Below, one piece after another: positions 31,471 to 41,375 of a DNA stretch of 64,000 nt. Within the stretch, counting starts at the first letter, position 1; every line of letters begins with the position of its first letter. The notes beneath the pieces were generated by a model. That model had not been told where the DNA came from and did not search any database. It saw only the letters and a list, made by a program, of their open reading frames with translations. The translations under genes were made by a program, and so were the position numbers. The stretch is from an uncultured Clostridia bacterium (GTDB lineage Bacteria > Bacillota > Clostridia > TANB77 > CAG-508): contig CARFUA010000008.1 in the NCBI GenBank assembly GCA_948976265.1, positions 4,948 to 68,947 of the forward strand, given 5' to 3'.

Positions 31471-34228
31471 CCTTTGTTTCCTCCTTTTTCTCTTCATTTT
31501 CTTTTTCTAACTGCGCTTTTCTCAGTTCTGACAAGCGATTGATTAAATTTTCCAATTCGCTTAAATCTTTTCCAATCATCTCAAAGTCGTTCGAATTTAA
31601 AGATTCATTTAAGTTTTCGTTGGATTTTATGATGGCATCAATAACACTATTTACATCTTGCATATCCACAATTTCCAAATCCACCGCATAATCGGTAAAC
31701 AAATTGGAAATAGCATCATTCAGATCGTCTCCAATCGCTAATTTATTTCCTGAAGCTACAATCACTTTTTTGAGAACTGGAATTTCACTTTCATTTAAAC
31801 GAACTTGAAATACTGGTTCAACATATAATAACGTATTGTCAATTGGTACGATAATTAGATTTTTTATTAATTTGGTTCCTGAAACATTCAAATTTGATAG
31901 CTCATTTGAAATTGTTTCATCTTGCTCAATTTGAGAACTTAGTTGCAAAATGCTAGCTACATTGCTTTCTGAATCAAATTTATAAAGGGCTAATTCTGGA
32001 TTGCCATTTTCGTAGGTTCCTACTAAATAGGCTGTAATATTTTGTTTTGATTGTTTATTAAACATAGTAACCAACCCTAAATTTGCTTTTTCCTTATCCT
32101 TTGTTTTTAACATCGTATAATAACTTTCCATTGGTTTTCCTGCTGTTGCTGTTTTAGTAGAAGATTCTGCTTTGGTAATTTCCCAAATATCATCCATTCG
32201 ATATAACACATCTTCGCTAATATCATGATATACATTAATCATTTCTGCTTGTACTTTGTACAACAGTTGTGGATACACAAATTGGCTACGAATATCCTCT
32301 GGAATTTCTTCGTCTAAATCTTGGAACAAAGTGGGATATAAATTTCTGTATGACATAATAATTGGATCATTGCGGTCTGTAATGTAAAATTTAGTTGTTC
32401 CATCATAAGCGTCTATTAATACTTTGACAGAATTGCGAATATAATTGATTTCTTGGGTATTTCCATTTACGGTTATGGTTGTATATTGAGAATATGGATA
32501 TTCGCTAGACGTTGTATAACCATCTAACACCCAAACCAATCTTCCTTCTTTGCTGATTACCAAATAAGGATTTTCATCATAAATCAAATATGGTAACAAT
32601 ACTTTGGCTCTTTCATAAATATTACGATTCGTAATTATTTTAGAATCTCGATTAACATATTGTGAAAATGCTAGTTTCAAATTTTTGTCTGCCAGTCCAA
32701 CCACTAATCGGTCCCAAAATCCTAGCTTTAAGCCAGCTTTTCCGTCGTATTCATTTTCCATATAATTAGTAGCTGTGATAGGATAATCGTATTCTTTTCC
32801 GAAATTGGAATTGGTTACAATGGTACTATTGGTTTCTAAGCCAAAGTAAATTCTAGGTTCTTTTATTTTAGCTATTTGTTGACTCGTAAAATCTGAAAGA
32901 AGATATTTAGCATAGCCATTTTCGTCTGTGCTAGAAGCTGAATTTAGTACCATTGAATAACCATGTGTATATTTAAAAGTTCGGTTCTGATAACTCATTC
33001 CAAAATTGCTTAAAATTTCTCTTGGCGTAAAGTAAACCAATTTTGAGTCCAATCTGCCAAGGAATGTTTTGTTATAGGAATAATAAATATCATCTTGATG
33101 TTCTGAAACAGTCGTCAGAACAATATCTTTGGATATAAGTGGAAGATTTTCGATTACGGCTTCGTTTTTGGTAATGGCATCATATGTAATCGTATCATAA
33201 TCCTCAATTGATTGTTGTTCAATGCTTATTCCATAGGCTTCTTTGGTATTATTGATATTGTAGGCAATGTATTTTTTTTGATTATCCAATACATCATTTT
33301 TCACAATAAATTGGTCGTAATAAATCATACCTATTAACATTCCAATTAAATAGGTAGGTACTAGCAAAATGGAAATCATGGATTGTTTAAAATTCGCTTT
33401 CAAGGCATATTTTAACAAGCGCACAACTGAGAAAAATAATACTACTGAAAATAATCGATACCCCCATAATTTAATTGTCACATCTGATTTTCCTGCGCCT
33501 ATTAAATCAATATTGCTATTATTTTCCAATGTCAACATATCTTGCGTTAAAACGTTTTGTGAAGTAATAAAAATATAACCTGAAAATAAGAAAGCAATGA
33601 TAACAAGAATCCCCACAATTTGTTTAATGAAAGTATTTTTCTTTAAAAGCTCAATATCAATTCCATCTAAATATAGATTAATCACAACAACATAATATAT
33701 TGCTGTATAAATCAATAACGTAATCAATTCGCCTATCATGAAAAAAATTACCGATTGAATAAATGGTAAGTTAAAAATATAATAAGCAATATCATTGTCA
33801 AAAACAGGATCTGTTTTTCCAAACCACGCTATATTCGCAAACATCGTATATTTTTTATTTAACATTGCCATTCCAATCATGGCAAATATAATTGCACCAA
33901 TCATGGCAAATGTTTTGTTAGGAAGTTTTGGTATTTCTTTTTTTTCATCGTCGAAAAATTTCTTTAATCCTCTTTTAGTCAATTTATTGCAAATATAAAT
34001 CATACTATACGTAAAAATAAAAATGCCTCCTGCTAAGTACAATTTTTGATTTACGTTTTTAAAAAACAAATCTGTATATTGTTCTCCAATTTCTCGAATG
34101 GCTAAATATTCAGCACGAAATGCAATAACAAATCCCAAACTAACAAGCAAAACAAGCACTATTACAACAATATTTCGAATCGCAATATTTTTTTTCTTTT
34201 GTGGTTTTGTATTTTTATTTTCAGCCAT
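31385..34228 (-). CDS. UPF0182 family large membrane protein
   Basis: 947 aa. Seven N-terminal membrane helices (residues about 15-310) are followed by a large extracytoplasmic part with family-typical blocks such as LPYLIYDENPYLVISKEGRLVWVLDGYTTS and YRNLYPTLF, and a low-complexity acidic tail with SNNVQ-like residues. The function of UPF0182 (COG1615) is not established. Its tail overlaps the start of pgsA by 86 bp. Start at 34228 follows ftsY by 26 bp. Confidence 0.92.
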   Translation of the reverse strand: MAENKNTKPQKKKNIAIRNIVVIVLVLLVSLGFVIAFRAEYLAIREIGEQYTDLFFKNVNQKLYLAGGIFIFTYSMIYICNKLTKRGLKKFFDDEKKEIPKLPNKTFAMIGAIIFAMIGMAMLNKKYTMFANIAWFGKTDPVFDNDIAYYIFNLPFIQSVIFFMIGELITLLIYTAIYYVVVINLYLDGIDIELLKKNTFIKQIVGILVIIAFLFSGYIFITSQNVLTQDMLTLENNSNIDLIGAGKSDVTIKLWGYRLFSVVLFFSVVRLLKYALKANFKQSMISILLVPTYLIGMLIGMIYYDQFIVKNDVLDNQKKYIAYNINNTKEAYGISIEQQSIEDYDTITYDAITKNEAVIENLPLISKDIVLTTVSEHQDDIYYSYNKTFLGRLDSKLVYFTPREILSNFGMSYQNRTFKYTHGYSMVLNSASSTDENGYAKYLLSDFTSQQIAKIKEPRIYFGLETNSTIVTNSNFGKEYDYPITATNYMENEYDGKAGLKLGFWDRLVVGLADKNLKLAFSQYVNRDSKIITNRNIYERAKVLLPYLIYDENPYLVISKEGRLVWVLDGYTTSSEYPYSQYTTITVNGNTQEINYIRNSVKVLIDAYDGTTKFYITDRNDPIIMSYRNLYPTLFQDLDEEIPEDIRSQFVYPQLLYKVQAEMINVYHDISEDVLYRMDDIWEITKAESSTKTATAGKPMESYYTMLKTKDKEKANLGLVTMFNKQSKQNITAYLVGTYENGNPELALYKFDSESNVASILQLSSQIEQDETISNELSNLNVSGTKLIKNLIIVPIDNTLLYVEPVFQVRLNESEIPVLKKVIVASGNKLAIGDDLNDAISNLFTDYAVDLEIVDMQDVNSVIDAIIKSNENLNESLNSNDFEMIGKDLSELENLINRLSELRKAQLEKENEEKKEETKDENESSEQTNNVQNDISTSNANSILPES

Positions 34229-34254
34229 ATTCCTTCCTTTCTTAAATCACAAAA

Positions 34255-35160
34255 TTATAAGATTGCATCTAAAAATTCCTGTGAATTAAAAGTTTGCATA
34301 TCCTCAATTTGTTCTCCTACACCAACAAATTTAATTGGAATTTTATTTTCCGCCACAATTCCGATCACGACGCCACCTTTCGAAGTTCCGTCTAATTTTG
34401 TCAAAACAATTCCCGTAATATCCGTTGTTTCTTTAAACGCTTTGACTTGCAAAATTGCGTTTTGTCCTGTTTCGGCATCTAACACCATCAAGATTTCTTT
34501 GCTGGCTTCTGGCATTTCCTTCTCAATCACTTTTTTGATTTTAGCCAGTTCGTCCATTAAATATTTTTTGTTGTGCAATCTTCCTGCTGTATCACAAATT
34601 AAAATGTCTGCTCCTATTTCTTTTGTTTTCTCAATTGCCTCATAAACAACAGAAGCTGGGTCAGAACCTTCCTCTTTTTTTACAAGAATACTTCCTGAAC
34701 GATTTGCCCATTCTTCTAATTGTTCTACTGCCGCTGCACGAAATGTGTCACTTGCTGCAACCACAACTTTTTTGCCTTCTTTCACCAATTTACTTGCAAT
34801 TTTTCCAATAGAAGTCGTTTTTCCCACTCCATTTACACCAACCACCAATATAATCGCTGGGTTTGTTTCCAATTGAAGCGAAGTTTCTCCCACTTCCAAA
34901 ATTTCTTGCATAATCTCTTTTAATGCACTTTTGACATCTTCTTCATTTTCTATTTTTTCTTTTTTTATTTTATTTCTCAAATCCTGAATGATTTGTGTAG
35001 AAGTCTCCACCCCAATATCAGACATAATTAAAACTTCTTCTAACTCTTCTAGCAATTCTTCATCGACTTTTCGAAAATTGCTAAATACATCATTTATTTT
35101 TTCATTAAAAGACTCTTTTGTCTTTGTTAATCCTGACTTTAATTTATCAAAAAATCCCAT
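34255..35160 (-). CDS. ftsY: Signal recognition particle receptor FtsY
   Basis: 301 aa. The N domain is followed by the SRP GTPase with VVGVNGVGKTTSIGKIA (G1), ASDTFRAAAVEQL, DILICDTAGRLHNKK (G3) and GIVLTKLDGTSKGG (G4). The short acidic N-terminus (no A domain) is common in Bacillota. FtsY docks SRP-ribosome complexes on the membrane. Single-gene unit or start of the UPF0182-pgsA run. Confidence 0.97.
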   Translation of the reverse strand: MGFFDKLKSGLTKTKESFNEKINDVFSNFRKVDEELLEELEEVLIMSDIGVETSTQIIQDLRNKIKKEKIENEEDVKSALKEIMQEILEVGETSLQLETNPAIILVVGVNGVGKTTSIGKIASKLVKEGKKVVVAASDTFRAAAVEQLEEWANRSGSILVKKEEGSDPASVVYEAIEKTKEIGADILICDTAGRLHNKKYLMDELAKIKKVIEKEMPEASKEILMVLDAETGQNAILQVKAFKETTDITGIVLTKLDGTSKGGVVIGIVAENKIPIKFVGVGEQIEDMQTFNSQEFLDAIL

Positions 35161-35229
35161 ATAGCCTCCTTTCGTTTTGTTATATCATTTTTTTAAGAAA
35201 AAAGCAATATGTTCCTCTTGAAAAAATAA

Positions 35230-35286
35230 ATAGAGAGTATAAGAATTACTTTCTCTCCATTAAAAAATAATTCTTATACTCTCTAT
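35230..35286 (-). terminator. Terminator with a perfect 19-bp stem
   Basis: ATAGAGAGTATAAGAATTA at 35230-35248 is exactly inverted at 35268-35286 with a 19-base loop. On the minus strand it runs into TTTATTTTTT and ends the 35312-35671 gene. Confidence 0.8.
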
Positions 35287-35311
35287 CAGCTGATTTTTTT
35301 CGAATAAAATT

Positions 35312-35671
35312 TTACGATTGCTTTAACTCCAAAGTTGAAACTCTTTTTTCAAGACCAAAAATATTCACTTCATTTCGCTCAACTCTTTGATCCAATTTGC
35401 GAATTTTTTCAGATTTTTCTAGGTTTTTGTCCATCTCTAAACTGACTGAATCAAAAATAACATCAATTTTTCTACCATACTCACTTTCAAATAAAAATTG
35501 TTGATCCAAAATTTCTTTTGTTCGTTGATTCATTTCTTCTCGTAAATCATCGATTTTTCCATCAATTTTGTTGTCTATTCCAGTAAGTCTTTTATCCATT
35601 TCATCAAGTCTTTGATCTATTCCAGCAAGTTTTTTCTTAATTTCAAGCAATATCACCATATTCTCTTCCAT
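35312..35671 (-). CDS. Coiled-coil protein, unknown function
   Basis: 119 aa from the ATG at 35671, with AAAGGAGG correctly spaced. Heptad repeats such as AGIDQRLDEMDKRLTGID and later LDQRVERNEVNIFGLEKRV predict a coiled coil over most of its length. No signal peptide or catalytic motif. Similar short coiled-coil proteins are widespread in Clostridia without known role. Confidence 0.65.
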   Translation of the reverse strand: MEENMVILLEIKKKLAGIDQRLDEMDKRLTGIDNKIDGKIDDLREEMNQRTKEILDQQFLFESEYGRKIDVIFDSVSLEMDKNLEKSEKIRKLDQRVERNEVNIFGLEKRVSTLELKQS

Positions 35672-35791
35672 TTTTCTTCCTCCTTTCTTATTCATTTGTA
35701 TTTAAAGCTTAGCATATTTCCAACGATTTTGCAAGAAAATTTTACTTTTTAATCCGACTTTTTTCGACATTTTCTCCTCCAATACTCCCTC

Positions 35792-35821
35792 TTGCTTTTT
35801 TCTATCCTTTTATGATATAAT
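35792..35821 (+). promoter_or_regulatory. Promoter of tyrS
   Basis: TTGCTT (35792-35797), 18-base spacer, TATAAT (35816-35821). The leader is only about 20 nt with AAAGGAGG, so there is no room for the T-box riboswitch often found upstream of tyrS. Confidence 0.65.
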
Positions 35822-35847
35822 ATTTAAAAATCAAAGGAGGACAAAAA

Positions 35848-37062
35848 ATGAACCCTATTTTTGACGTTTTACAAAAACGTGGCTATATAGAACAATTAAC
35901 CCATCCCAACGAAATTAAAGAACTTTTAGAGAAAAAATCTGTGCCATTTTACATTGGAATTGATCCAACTGCAGATAGTTTACATGTTGGTCACTTCGTC
36001 TCTTTAATGGTTGCTTCTCATTTACAAAAAGCAGGTCATAAACCAATTATTCTTGTGGGTGGCGGAACAGCCATTATTGGTGACCCTTCTGGAAAAACCG
36101 ATATGCGCAAAATGTTAACCAAAGAAGACATTCTACATAATGTTGAATGCATCCAAAAACAAGTAGCAAAATTTGTTAGCTTTGAAGGTGAAAATGCTGC
36201 TATCATTGTCAACAATGCCGACTGGATTTTAGATTTAAATTTCGTCGATTTTATGCGTGAAATTGGAAGTCTTTTTTCTGTCAACAAAATGCTTGCTGCT
36301 GAATGCTACAAACAAAGATTAGAAACAGGTCTTACTTTTTTCGAAATGGGTTATATGCTAATGCAATCTTACGACTTTTTACATTTATATAACACCTATG
36401 GTTGCAAACTCGAAATCGGCGGAAACGACCAATGGTCAAACATTATTGGTGGTGTCGACTTAATCCGAAAAATCGGAAAAGACGATTCTTTTGGACTTAC
36501 CTTCAAACTTCTTACCACCAAAGAAGGCAAAAAAATGGGAAAAACCGAAAAAGGTGCTTTATGGCTAGACGCTGAAAAAGTATCACCTTATGAATTTTAC
36601 CAATATTGGCGCAATATTGACGATGCCGATGTTACAAACGTTGCCAAATTGCTTACCTTTTTACCAATCGATGAAATTAACGCTATGTCAGAATTAAAAG
36701 ATGAACAAATCAATGAAGCTAAGAAAAAAGTCGCTTTTGAAATCACCCAATTAGTGCATGGTTCAATCGAAGCGAAAAAAGCTGAAGAAGCTTCTAATGC
36801 GCTATTTGGTGGTCAAGGAAATCTAGAAAATATGCCAACAACTAAATTAGAAAATATTGACATTACAATTGCAGATGCTTTAGTTCTAACAGGAATTGCC
36901 CCTTCCAAAGGACAAGCCAAAACTTTAATTTCACAAGGCGCTATTACATTAAACGACGAAAAAATATCAGATATTACTTACCTTTTATCTGATAAAGATT
37001 TCAAAAACGGTTATGCTATATTAAAAAAAGGCAAAAAAGTCTATCATAAACTAGAAAAATAA
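35848..37062 (+). CDS. tyrS: Tyrosyl-tRNA synthetase
   Basis: 404 aa. The class I HIGH motif is DSLHVGHF near residue 47 and the KMSKS variant is KKMGKTEKGALWL near 232; a C-terminal S4-like RNA-binding domain follows (DALVLTGIAPSKGQAKTLI). GNDQWSNIIGG is the tyrosine-site loop. This is the TyrZ-like form (KMGKT) found in several Bacillota. One of only two host genes here on the plus strand; no CGG codon occurs in frame. Confidence 0.97.
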   Translation: MNPIFDVLQKRGYIEQLTHPNEIKELLEKKSVPFYIGIDPTADSLHVGHFVSLMVASHLQKAGHKPIILVGGGTAIIGDPSGKTDMRKMLTKEDILHNVECIQKQVAKFVSFEGENAAIIVNNADWILDLNFVDFMREIGSLFSVNKMLAAECYKQRLETGLTFFEMGYMLMQSYDFLHLYNTYGCKLEIGGNDQWSNIIGGVDLIRKIGKDDSFGLTFKLLTTKEGKKMGKTEKGALWLDAEKVSPYEFYQYWRNIDDADVTNVAKLLTFLPIDEINAMSELKDEQINEAKKKVAFEITQLVHGSIEAKKAEEASNALFGGQGNLENMPTTKLENIDITIADALVLTGIAPSKGQAKTLISQGAITLNDEKISDITYLLSDKDFKNGYAILKKGKKVYHKLEK

Positions 37063-37091
37063 TTGACTAATTTTATAAAATAGTGTATGAT
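37063..37091 (+). promoter_or_regulatory. Promoter of the Clp gene
   Basis: TTGACT (37063-37068) immediately after the tyrS stop, a 17-base spacer and TATGAT (37086-37091). No CtsR heptad repeat (GGTCAAA type) is visible here. Confidence 0.65.
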
Positions 37092-37122
37092 AATTTATTA
37101 TATACATTTAAGGAGAAAATTT

Positions 37123-39432
37123 ATGTTATGTTCAAATTGCAATAAAAACACAGCTGTTGTGTTTATCAATAAAACCGAAAATGGTCAAACTTCAACAGAA
37201 GGCTTATGCTACAATTGCGCAAAACAACGTGGCATCAACCCGATTGATGTGATTGTCAAAAATGCAAATCTAAGCCAAGATGAATTAGAAGACATGTCCA
37301 ATCAATTCGAAGAAATTATGCAAGATTTTTCAGGAAATTTGAATCTTGAAAATCTAACCGAAGAAGATTTTGCAAACGAAAAAAATCCTCTTAGCGGTTT
37401 TTTCACAATGTTTAAATCGAACTTTAATCAACACGCTAACGAAAATTCCGAAAATGCAAATGCTTCTAACAATTCATCTGGTCCCAAAAAAGCTGTAAAA
37501 GTCAGCAAAAAAGCCAAAAATAATAAAAAGAAATTTTTAGATACATTTGGTACTAATTTAACGGAAAAAGCTAAAAATAATCTATTAGATGAAGTCATTG
37601 GAAGAGAGCGTGAAATTCAACGTATCACACAAATCTTAAATCGACGTTCTAAAAATAATCCTTGTCTAATTGGCGAACCCGGCGTTGGTAAAACCGCAAT
37701 TGCACAAGGTTTGGCAATCAAAATTGCAAAACAACAAGTACCTGCAAAACTATTAAACAAAGAAGTTTATTTAATTGATATTACAGCTATTATTGCTGGA
37801 ACACAGTTCAGAGGTCAATTTGAAGCACGTATGAAATCTTTAATTGACGAATGCAAAACTTATGGAAATATTATTTTAGTGATTGATGAAGTTCACAATA
37901 TTATCGGTGCTGGTGATGCCGAACATTCGATGAATGCTGCTAATATCTTAAAACCAGCTTTATCCAATGGCGAAATTCAATTAATTGGAACCACAACTTT
38001 AAAAGAATATCGAAAATACATCGAAAAAGATACCGCTTTAGAAAGAAGATTCCAACCTGTTATCATTGAAGAACCTTCAATTGAGGATTCCATTGGCATT
38101 TTAAAAGGAATCAAAAAATATTACGAGGAATTTCATAAAGTGTTGATTTCCGATGATGTGATTGAAAAAACAGTTAAGATGTCTGAAAAATACATTCACG
38201 ACCGATTCTTACCAGACAAAGCCATTGATTTAATTGATGAAGCTTGTTCTAAAATCAATTTAGGAAATAAAGATTTATATGAACTTGAAATCATTCGAAA
38301 CGAGCTTGCCAAATTGGCAGATGAAAAAGAAGAAGCTGTTTCTTCTGATTCCATTGAAGATTATCAAAAAGCAGCTGATTTAAAAACCAAGGAATGTTCC
38401 TTAACCGAACGTTTGCAACAAATCGAAAGTACCCTTGAGCCTTCTGTTTTAACCACACAAGATATCGCAGAAGTCATTGAACGTTGGACAAAAATACCAG
38501 TTACCAAAATTACAGAAGCCGAAACACAAAAATTATTAAACTTGGAAGCTAACCTTCATACTCATATTATTGGTCAAAATACTGCTGTAGAAGCTGTTTC
38601 AAAAGCGATTCGTCGAAATCGTGCAGGACTTCAAAGTACGAAACGTCCACCTTCTTTCATTTTTGTTGGACCAACTGGCGTTGGAAAAACAGAACTTGCA
38701 AAATCATTAGCTTTTGAAATGTTCGGCTCAGAAGATTCAATTATTCGAATTGATATGTCAGAATATATGGAAAGTCATTCTACTTCTAAATTAATCGGTT
38801 CTCCTCCAGGCTATGTTGGATACGACGATGCGGGTCAATTGACTGAGAAAGTAAAACGTAAACCTTATTCCATTATTTTGTTAGACGAAATTGAAAAAGC
38901 ACATCCAGATGTATTTAATGTTTTATTACAAGTTTTAGATGACGGAAAATTAACGGATTCACAAGGAAATACCGTAAATTTCGAAAATACAATTATTATC
39001 ATGACTTCTAATGCAGGTTCTAATTTGAATAATAATTCCATTGGATTTGGCTCAAAATCCATTATGGACAATGATAAAATGATTGCTGCTCTAAAAGATT
39101 TATTCCGTCCAGAATTTCTAAATAGAGTTGACGAAATTGTTGCTTTTTCACCACTTACAGAAGATGAATTATTGCAAATTGTGGATTTATTATTATCCAA
39201 AACGCAATTAGCCTTGGACGCCAAAGACATCAAATTAGATATTTCATTAGAAGCAAAAAAATTCTTGCTTTCTAAAGGAACCGACTTAAAATATGGTGCA
39301 AGACCACTTCGTCGCTCAATTCAAAGATATATTGAAGATGAAATTTCAGATATGATTTTAAAATCAGAAGTCATCGCAGGTCAGACCATCCATATTGATT
39401 GTAAAAATGAAGAGTTGAAATTTAATATATAA
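37123..39432 (+). CDS. clpE: ClpE-like AAA+ unfoldase
   Basis: 769 aa from the ATG at 37123 (AAGGAG upstream). The N-terminal zinc finger [10 protein letters not shown]...CYNCAKQ replaces the usual Clp-N repeats, the hallmark of ClpE. AAA-1 has [15 protein letters not shown] and [11 protein letters not shown]-2 has [16 protein letters not shown] and [10 protein letters not shown] short UVR-like coiled segment (about 400-450) joins them. It feeds substrates to ClpP during stress. Followed by its own terminator. Confidence 0.9.
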   Translation: MLCSNCNKNTAVVFINKTENGQTSTEGLCYNCAKQRGINPIDVIVKNANLSQDELEDMSNQFEEIMQDFSGNLNLENLTEEDFANEKNPLSGFFTMFKSNFNQHANENSENANASNNSSGPKKAVKVSKKAKNNKKKFLDTFGTNLTEKAKNNLLDEVIGREREIQRITQILNRRSKNNPCLIGEPGVGKTAIAQGLAIKIAKQQVPAKLLNKEVYLIDITAIIAGTQFRGQFEARMKSLIDECKTYGNIILVIDEVHNIIGAGDAEHSMNAANILKPALSNGEIQLIGTTTLKEYRKYIEKDTALERRFQPVIIEEPSIEDSIGILKGIKKYYEEFHKVLISDDVIEKTVKMSEKYIHDRFLPDKAIDLIDEACSKINLGNKDLYELEIIRNELAKLADEKEEAVSSDSIEDYQKAADLKTKECSLTERLQQIESTLEPSVLTTQDIAEVIERWTKIPVTKITEAETQKLLNLEANLHTHIIGQNTAVEAVSKAIRRNRAGLQSTKRPPSFIFVGPTGVGKTELAKSLAFEMFGSEDSIIRIDMSEYMESHSTSKLIGSPPGYVGYDDAGQLTEKVKRKPYSIILLDEIEKAHPDVFNVLLQVLDDGKLTDSQGNTVNFENTIIIMTSNAGSNLNNNSIGFGSKSIMDNDKMIAALKDLFRPEFLNRVDEIVAFSPLTEDELLQIVDLLLSKTQLALDAKDIKLDISLEAKKFLLSKGTDLKYGARPLRRSIQRYIEDEISDMILKSEVIAGQTIHIDCKNEELKFNI

Positions 39433-39440
39433 ATAAAACG

Positions 39441-39466
39441 AAAAAGGAGCTTTAAAGCTCCTTTTT
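39441..39466 (+). terminator. Terminator after the Clp gene
   Basis: AAAAAGGAGCTTT directly abuts its inverse AAAGCTCCTTTTT, followed by CATTTTTT. Confidence 0.85.
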
Positions 39467-39525
39467 CATTTTTTGGTAAACAAAGTTAATTATAAAACCT
39501 AAACTCTATTTACATAACAAAAAAA

Positions 39526-39561
39526 GGGGGGACGTTCTGTATTATCTACAAAACGTCCCCC
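39526..39561 (-). terminator. Terminator of the 51-aa gene, bidirectional
   Basis: GGGGGGACGTT and AACGTCCCCC with a 15-base loop; T-runs flank it on both strands. Confidence 0.8.
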
Positions 39562-39565
39562 TTTT

Positions 39566-39721
39566 TTATAAATCATGCTGTTGTCGAAAATCTTCTATAA
39601 TTTTCTCCAACTCTTTTAATTCCTCTTCGCTCGGAATATTCTCCGAACTTCCTAATAGATACTTCTGCTTTTGCACATCTTTCCGTGCTTTCATTATTTC
39701 AAAAAATTTTTTAAAAAACAT
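39566..39721 (-). CDS. 51-aa protein with an in-frame CGG that is not bypassed
   Basis: Start at 39721 supported by GGAGGT seven bases upstream and the perfect promoter at 39762-39790. Sequence begins MFFKKFFEIMKARKDVQKQK and ends in an acidic segment EELKELEKIIEDFRQQHDL. Codon 13 is CGG (39683-39685). Reading on as Arg gives a sensible small protein; a +1 skip would give GKMCKSRSIY and a stop. It is therefore an apparent exception to the CGG rule of this window. No family recognised. Confidence 0.6.
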   Translation of the reverse strand: MFFKKFFEIMKARKDVQKQKYLLGSSENIPSEEELKELEKIIEDFRQQHDL

Positions 39722-39761
39722 TCTATGCACCTCCATTATGCTCTTTAGTTTTACATAATAT

Positions 39762-39790
39762 ATTATATCATATCTTATGCAGAATGTCAA
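39762..39790 (-). promoter_or_regulatory. Consensus promoter of the 51-aa gene
   Basis: Minus-strand TTGACA (39790-39785), 17 bases, TATAAT (39767-39762). Confidence 0.8.
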
Positions 39791-39798
39791 TAAAATCC

Positions 39799-40368
39799 CT
39801 ACTCAAAATCCTCCAATACTGCACTCAATTTTCCTTCTCCAAAAACCGTAATTCCTTCTTCTAAGTTTTCGATATCTTCTTCTGGCAAATAATCTCTAGC
39901 AATATCCGTTTTTTTATATTCCTTTAATTCGCCCAATGTTCCCATGCGATACACATTTACCGCCTCATCATCCAAACGAATTAAAAAATGTTGATTACAA
40001 TAGCCATTCATTTCTTTACTCAGTACCAACTTATCTTTTGAGAATTCTTCCACTTCCCAATCCTCATAATAGGTTTCTACCTCTTGTTGGTTCAAATTCA
40101 CCAGTTCTTTTGGTAATTCTGCCTCTTCGTAGTCAAAATGATTACACTCATCATAATGCTTCTTTAACGCAAAGCTTGAATTTGGCGATACTTTTTCTTC
40201 TTCAATTGCTGTTGTCGCTATTGTTTCATTTTCGTAGATTTCCTCCACATTTTCATTTGCCTTTGCCTCTTGGGTTTTGTAAGCCGTATTTAATAAACCA
40301 GCAATTCCCCATATTACACCTACAATACACGCAATTAATAAACCAATATATACATAATCTCTTCTCAT
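39799..40368 (-). CDS. Membrane-anchored protein with BofC C-terminal-like domain
   Basis: 189 aa from the ATG at 40368 (AAAGGTGATTTGT upstream). One N-terminal helix (about 6-27), a disordered acidic linker, then a C-terminal domain (about 95-189) with VLSKEMNGYCNQHFLIRLDD and EEGITVFGEGKLSAVLEDFE, which resembles the C-terminal domain of BofC. BofC restrains sigma-K checkpoint signalling in Bacillus forespores; clostridial proteins sharing the domain have no proven role. Presumed to sit outside the membrane. Confidence 0.7.
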   Translation of the reverse strand: MRRDYVYIGLLIACIVGVIWGIAGLLNTAYKTQEAKANENVEEIYENETIATTAIEEEKVSPNSSFALKKHYDECNHFDYEEAELPKELVNLNQQEVETYYEDWEVEEFSKDKLVLSKEMNGYCNQHFLIRLDDEAVNVYRMGTLGELKEYKKTDIARDYLPEEDIENLEEGITVFGEGKLSAVLEDFE

Positions 40369-40433
40369 ACAAATCACCTTTCGCTATTAGTGTGGATAAT
40401 TTTTGGAAAATTATGCATATTTAGCCAACAAAA

Positions 40434-40472
40434 ATGCCTAAATACGAAGTCTCATTCTTCGCACTTAGACAT
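40434..40472 (-). terminator. Terminator of the SSB gene
   Basis: Arms ATGCCTAAATACGAAG and CTTCGCACTTAGACAT pair with two mismatches around a 7-base loop; the minus strand continues TTTTTG. Confidence 0.7.
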
Positions 40473-40510
40473 TTTATCTATATATTCAATTAAATATATA
40501 CTATAGTATA

Positions 40511-41188
40511 TTAAACAACTTCCTCAGTTGTTTCTTCTAATTTAGAAGTTTGGTCTTCTTTTTCCACAATTTCCAAACTAGCAACTGAAACTTCATAAGC
40601 AACTCTTTCTTCTACGGTTCCATCTTCGTGTTTTTTCTCATAAATTCTACTTTGAACACGACCAATTAAACGTACTTCTGTTCCGACTTCCATATTTTCA
40701 CAAAATCTCGCATTACGTCCCCAAGCAATGCATGGTATGTAATCAGATTTATTATAAGCACGATTTACGGCCAATAAAATATCTGCAATTTCTCTTCCAA
40801 ATGGTGTTTGTCTGTAAATTGGTTTTTTACAAATGTACCCCAACAATTTTACTTCATTGGATACTTCTTCTTTTACCTCTTCTGCTTCTACTTCCATAAT
40901 TTCTTTGGCAAATACAGTAAGAATCAACCTATTTTTCTCATTTTCGTAATTGTTGTAAGATCTAAATTGTCCTTCTACTTTTAGGCAATTTCCTATGCTT
41001 AAATTAATACTAGTTAGTAATCTTTCCGATACAGTAATTGGTATAATATCTACTGTTGAACTTAGTCTTACAACTTCCAAATTAAAAATATAAAATTTTT
41101 CTCCGTAGATTTCATGACTATATCTTTTTTCGCTCGCAACTTTCCCAACCAACACTAAGTGGTTGTTTTCTAAATAATTTGTATTCAA
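40511..41188 (-). CDS. Tandem OB-fold single-stranded DNA-binding protein
   Basis: 225 aa. Two SSB-like OB folds: residues about 8-100 (LVLVGKVASEK...IIPITVSERL) and about 112-210 (VKLLGYICKKPIYRQTPFGREIADILLAVNRAYNKSDYIPCIAWGRNA). The second copy is the more canonical, with GREIADILLAVNR and an aromatic IAWG strand. No acidic DDDIPF-like tip is present. Found in many Clostridia beside a normal ssb; role unproven. AAGGAGG precedes the start and the promoter is at 41256-41284. Confidence 0.85.
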   Translation of the reverse strand: MNTNYLENNHLVLVGKVASEKRYSHEIYGEKFYIFNLEVVRLSSTVDIIPITVSERLLTSINLSIGNCLKVEGQFRSYNNYENEKNRLILTVFAKEIMEVEAEEVKEEVSNEVKLLGYICKKPIYRQTPFGREIADILLAVNRAYNKSDYIPCIAWGRNARFCENMEVGTEVRLIGRVQSRIYEKKHEDGTVEERVAYEVSVASLEIVEKEDQTSKLEETTEEVV

Positions 41189-41255
41189 TTTAAATTCCTC
41201 CTTAAATCTTATCGAATGTATTTCATATACGCTATTTTTGATTTTATTTACTATT

Positions 41256-41284
41256 ATTATAACATATCTTTTTCGTTTTGTCTA
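41256..41284 (-). promoter_or_regulatory. Promoter of the SSB gene
   Basis: Minus-strand TAGACA (41284-41279), 17 bases, TATAAT (41261-41256). Confidence 0.65.
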
Positions 41285-41375
41285 CATAAAATTTCATTTT
41301 TTTGTAATTTTTTACATTTTTTCTAATTTTGAACACTATTTTTACTTTATTATATATGTTTTTGAACATTTTCGC

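Noticed and set aside
35822..35847. T-box riboswitch before tyrS
   Set aside because: The leader between the -10 box and the ATG is too short and has no T-box sequence.
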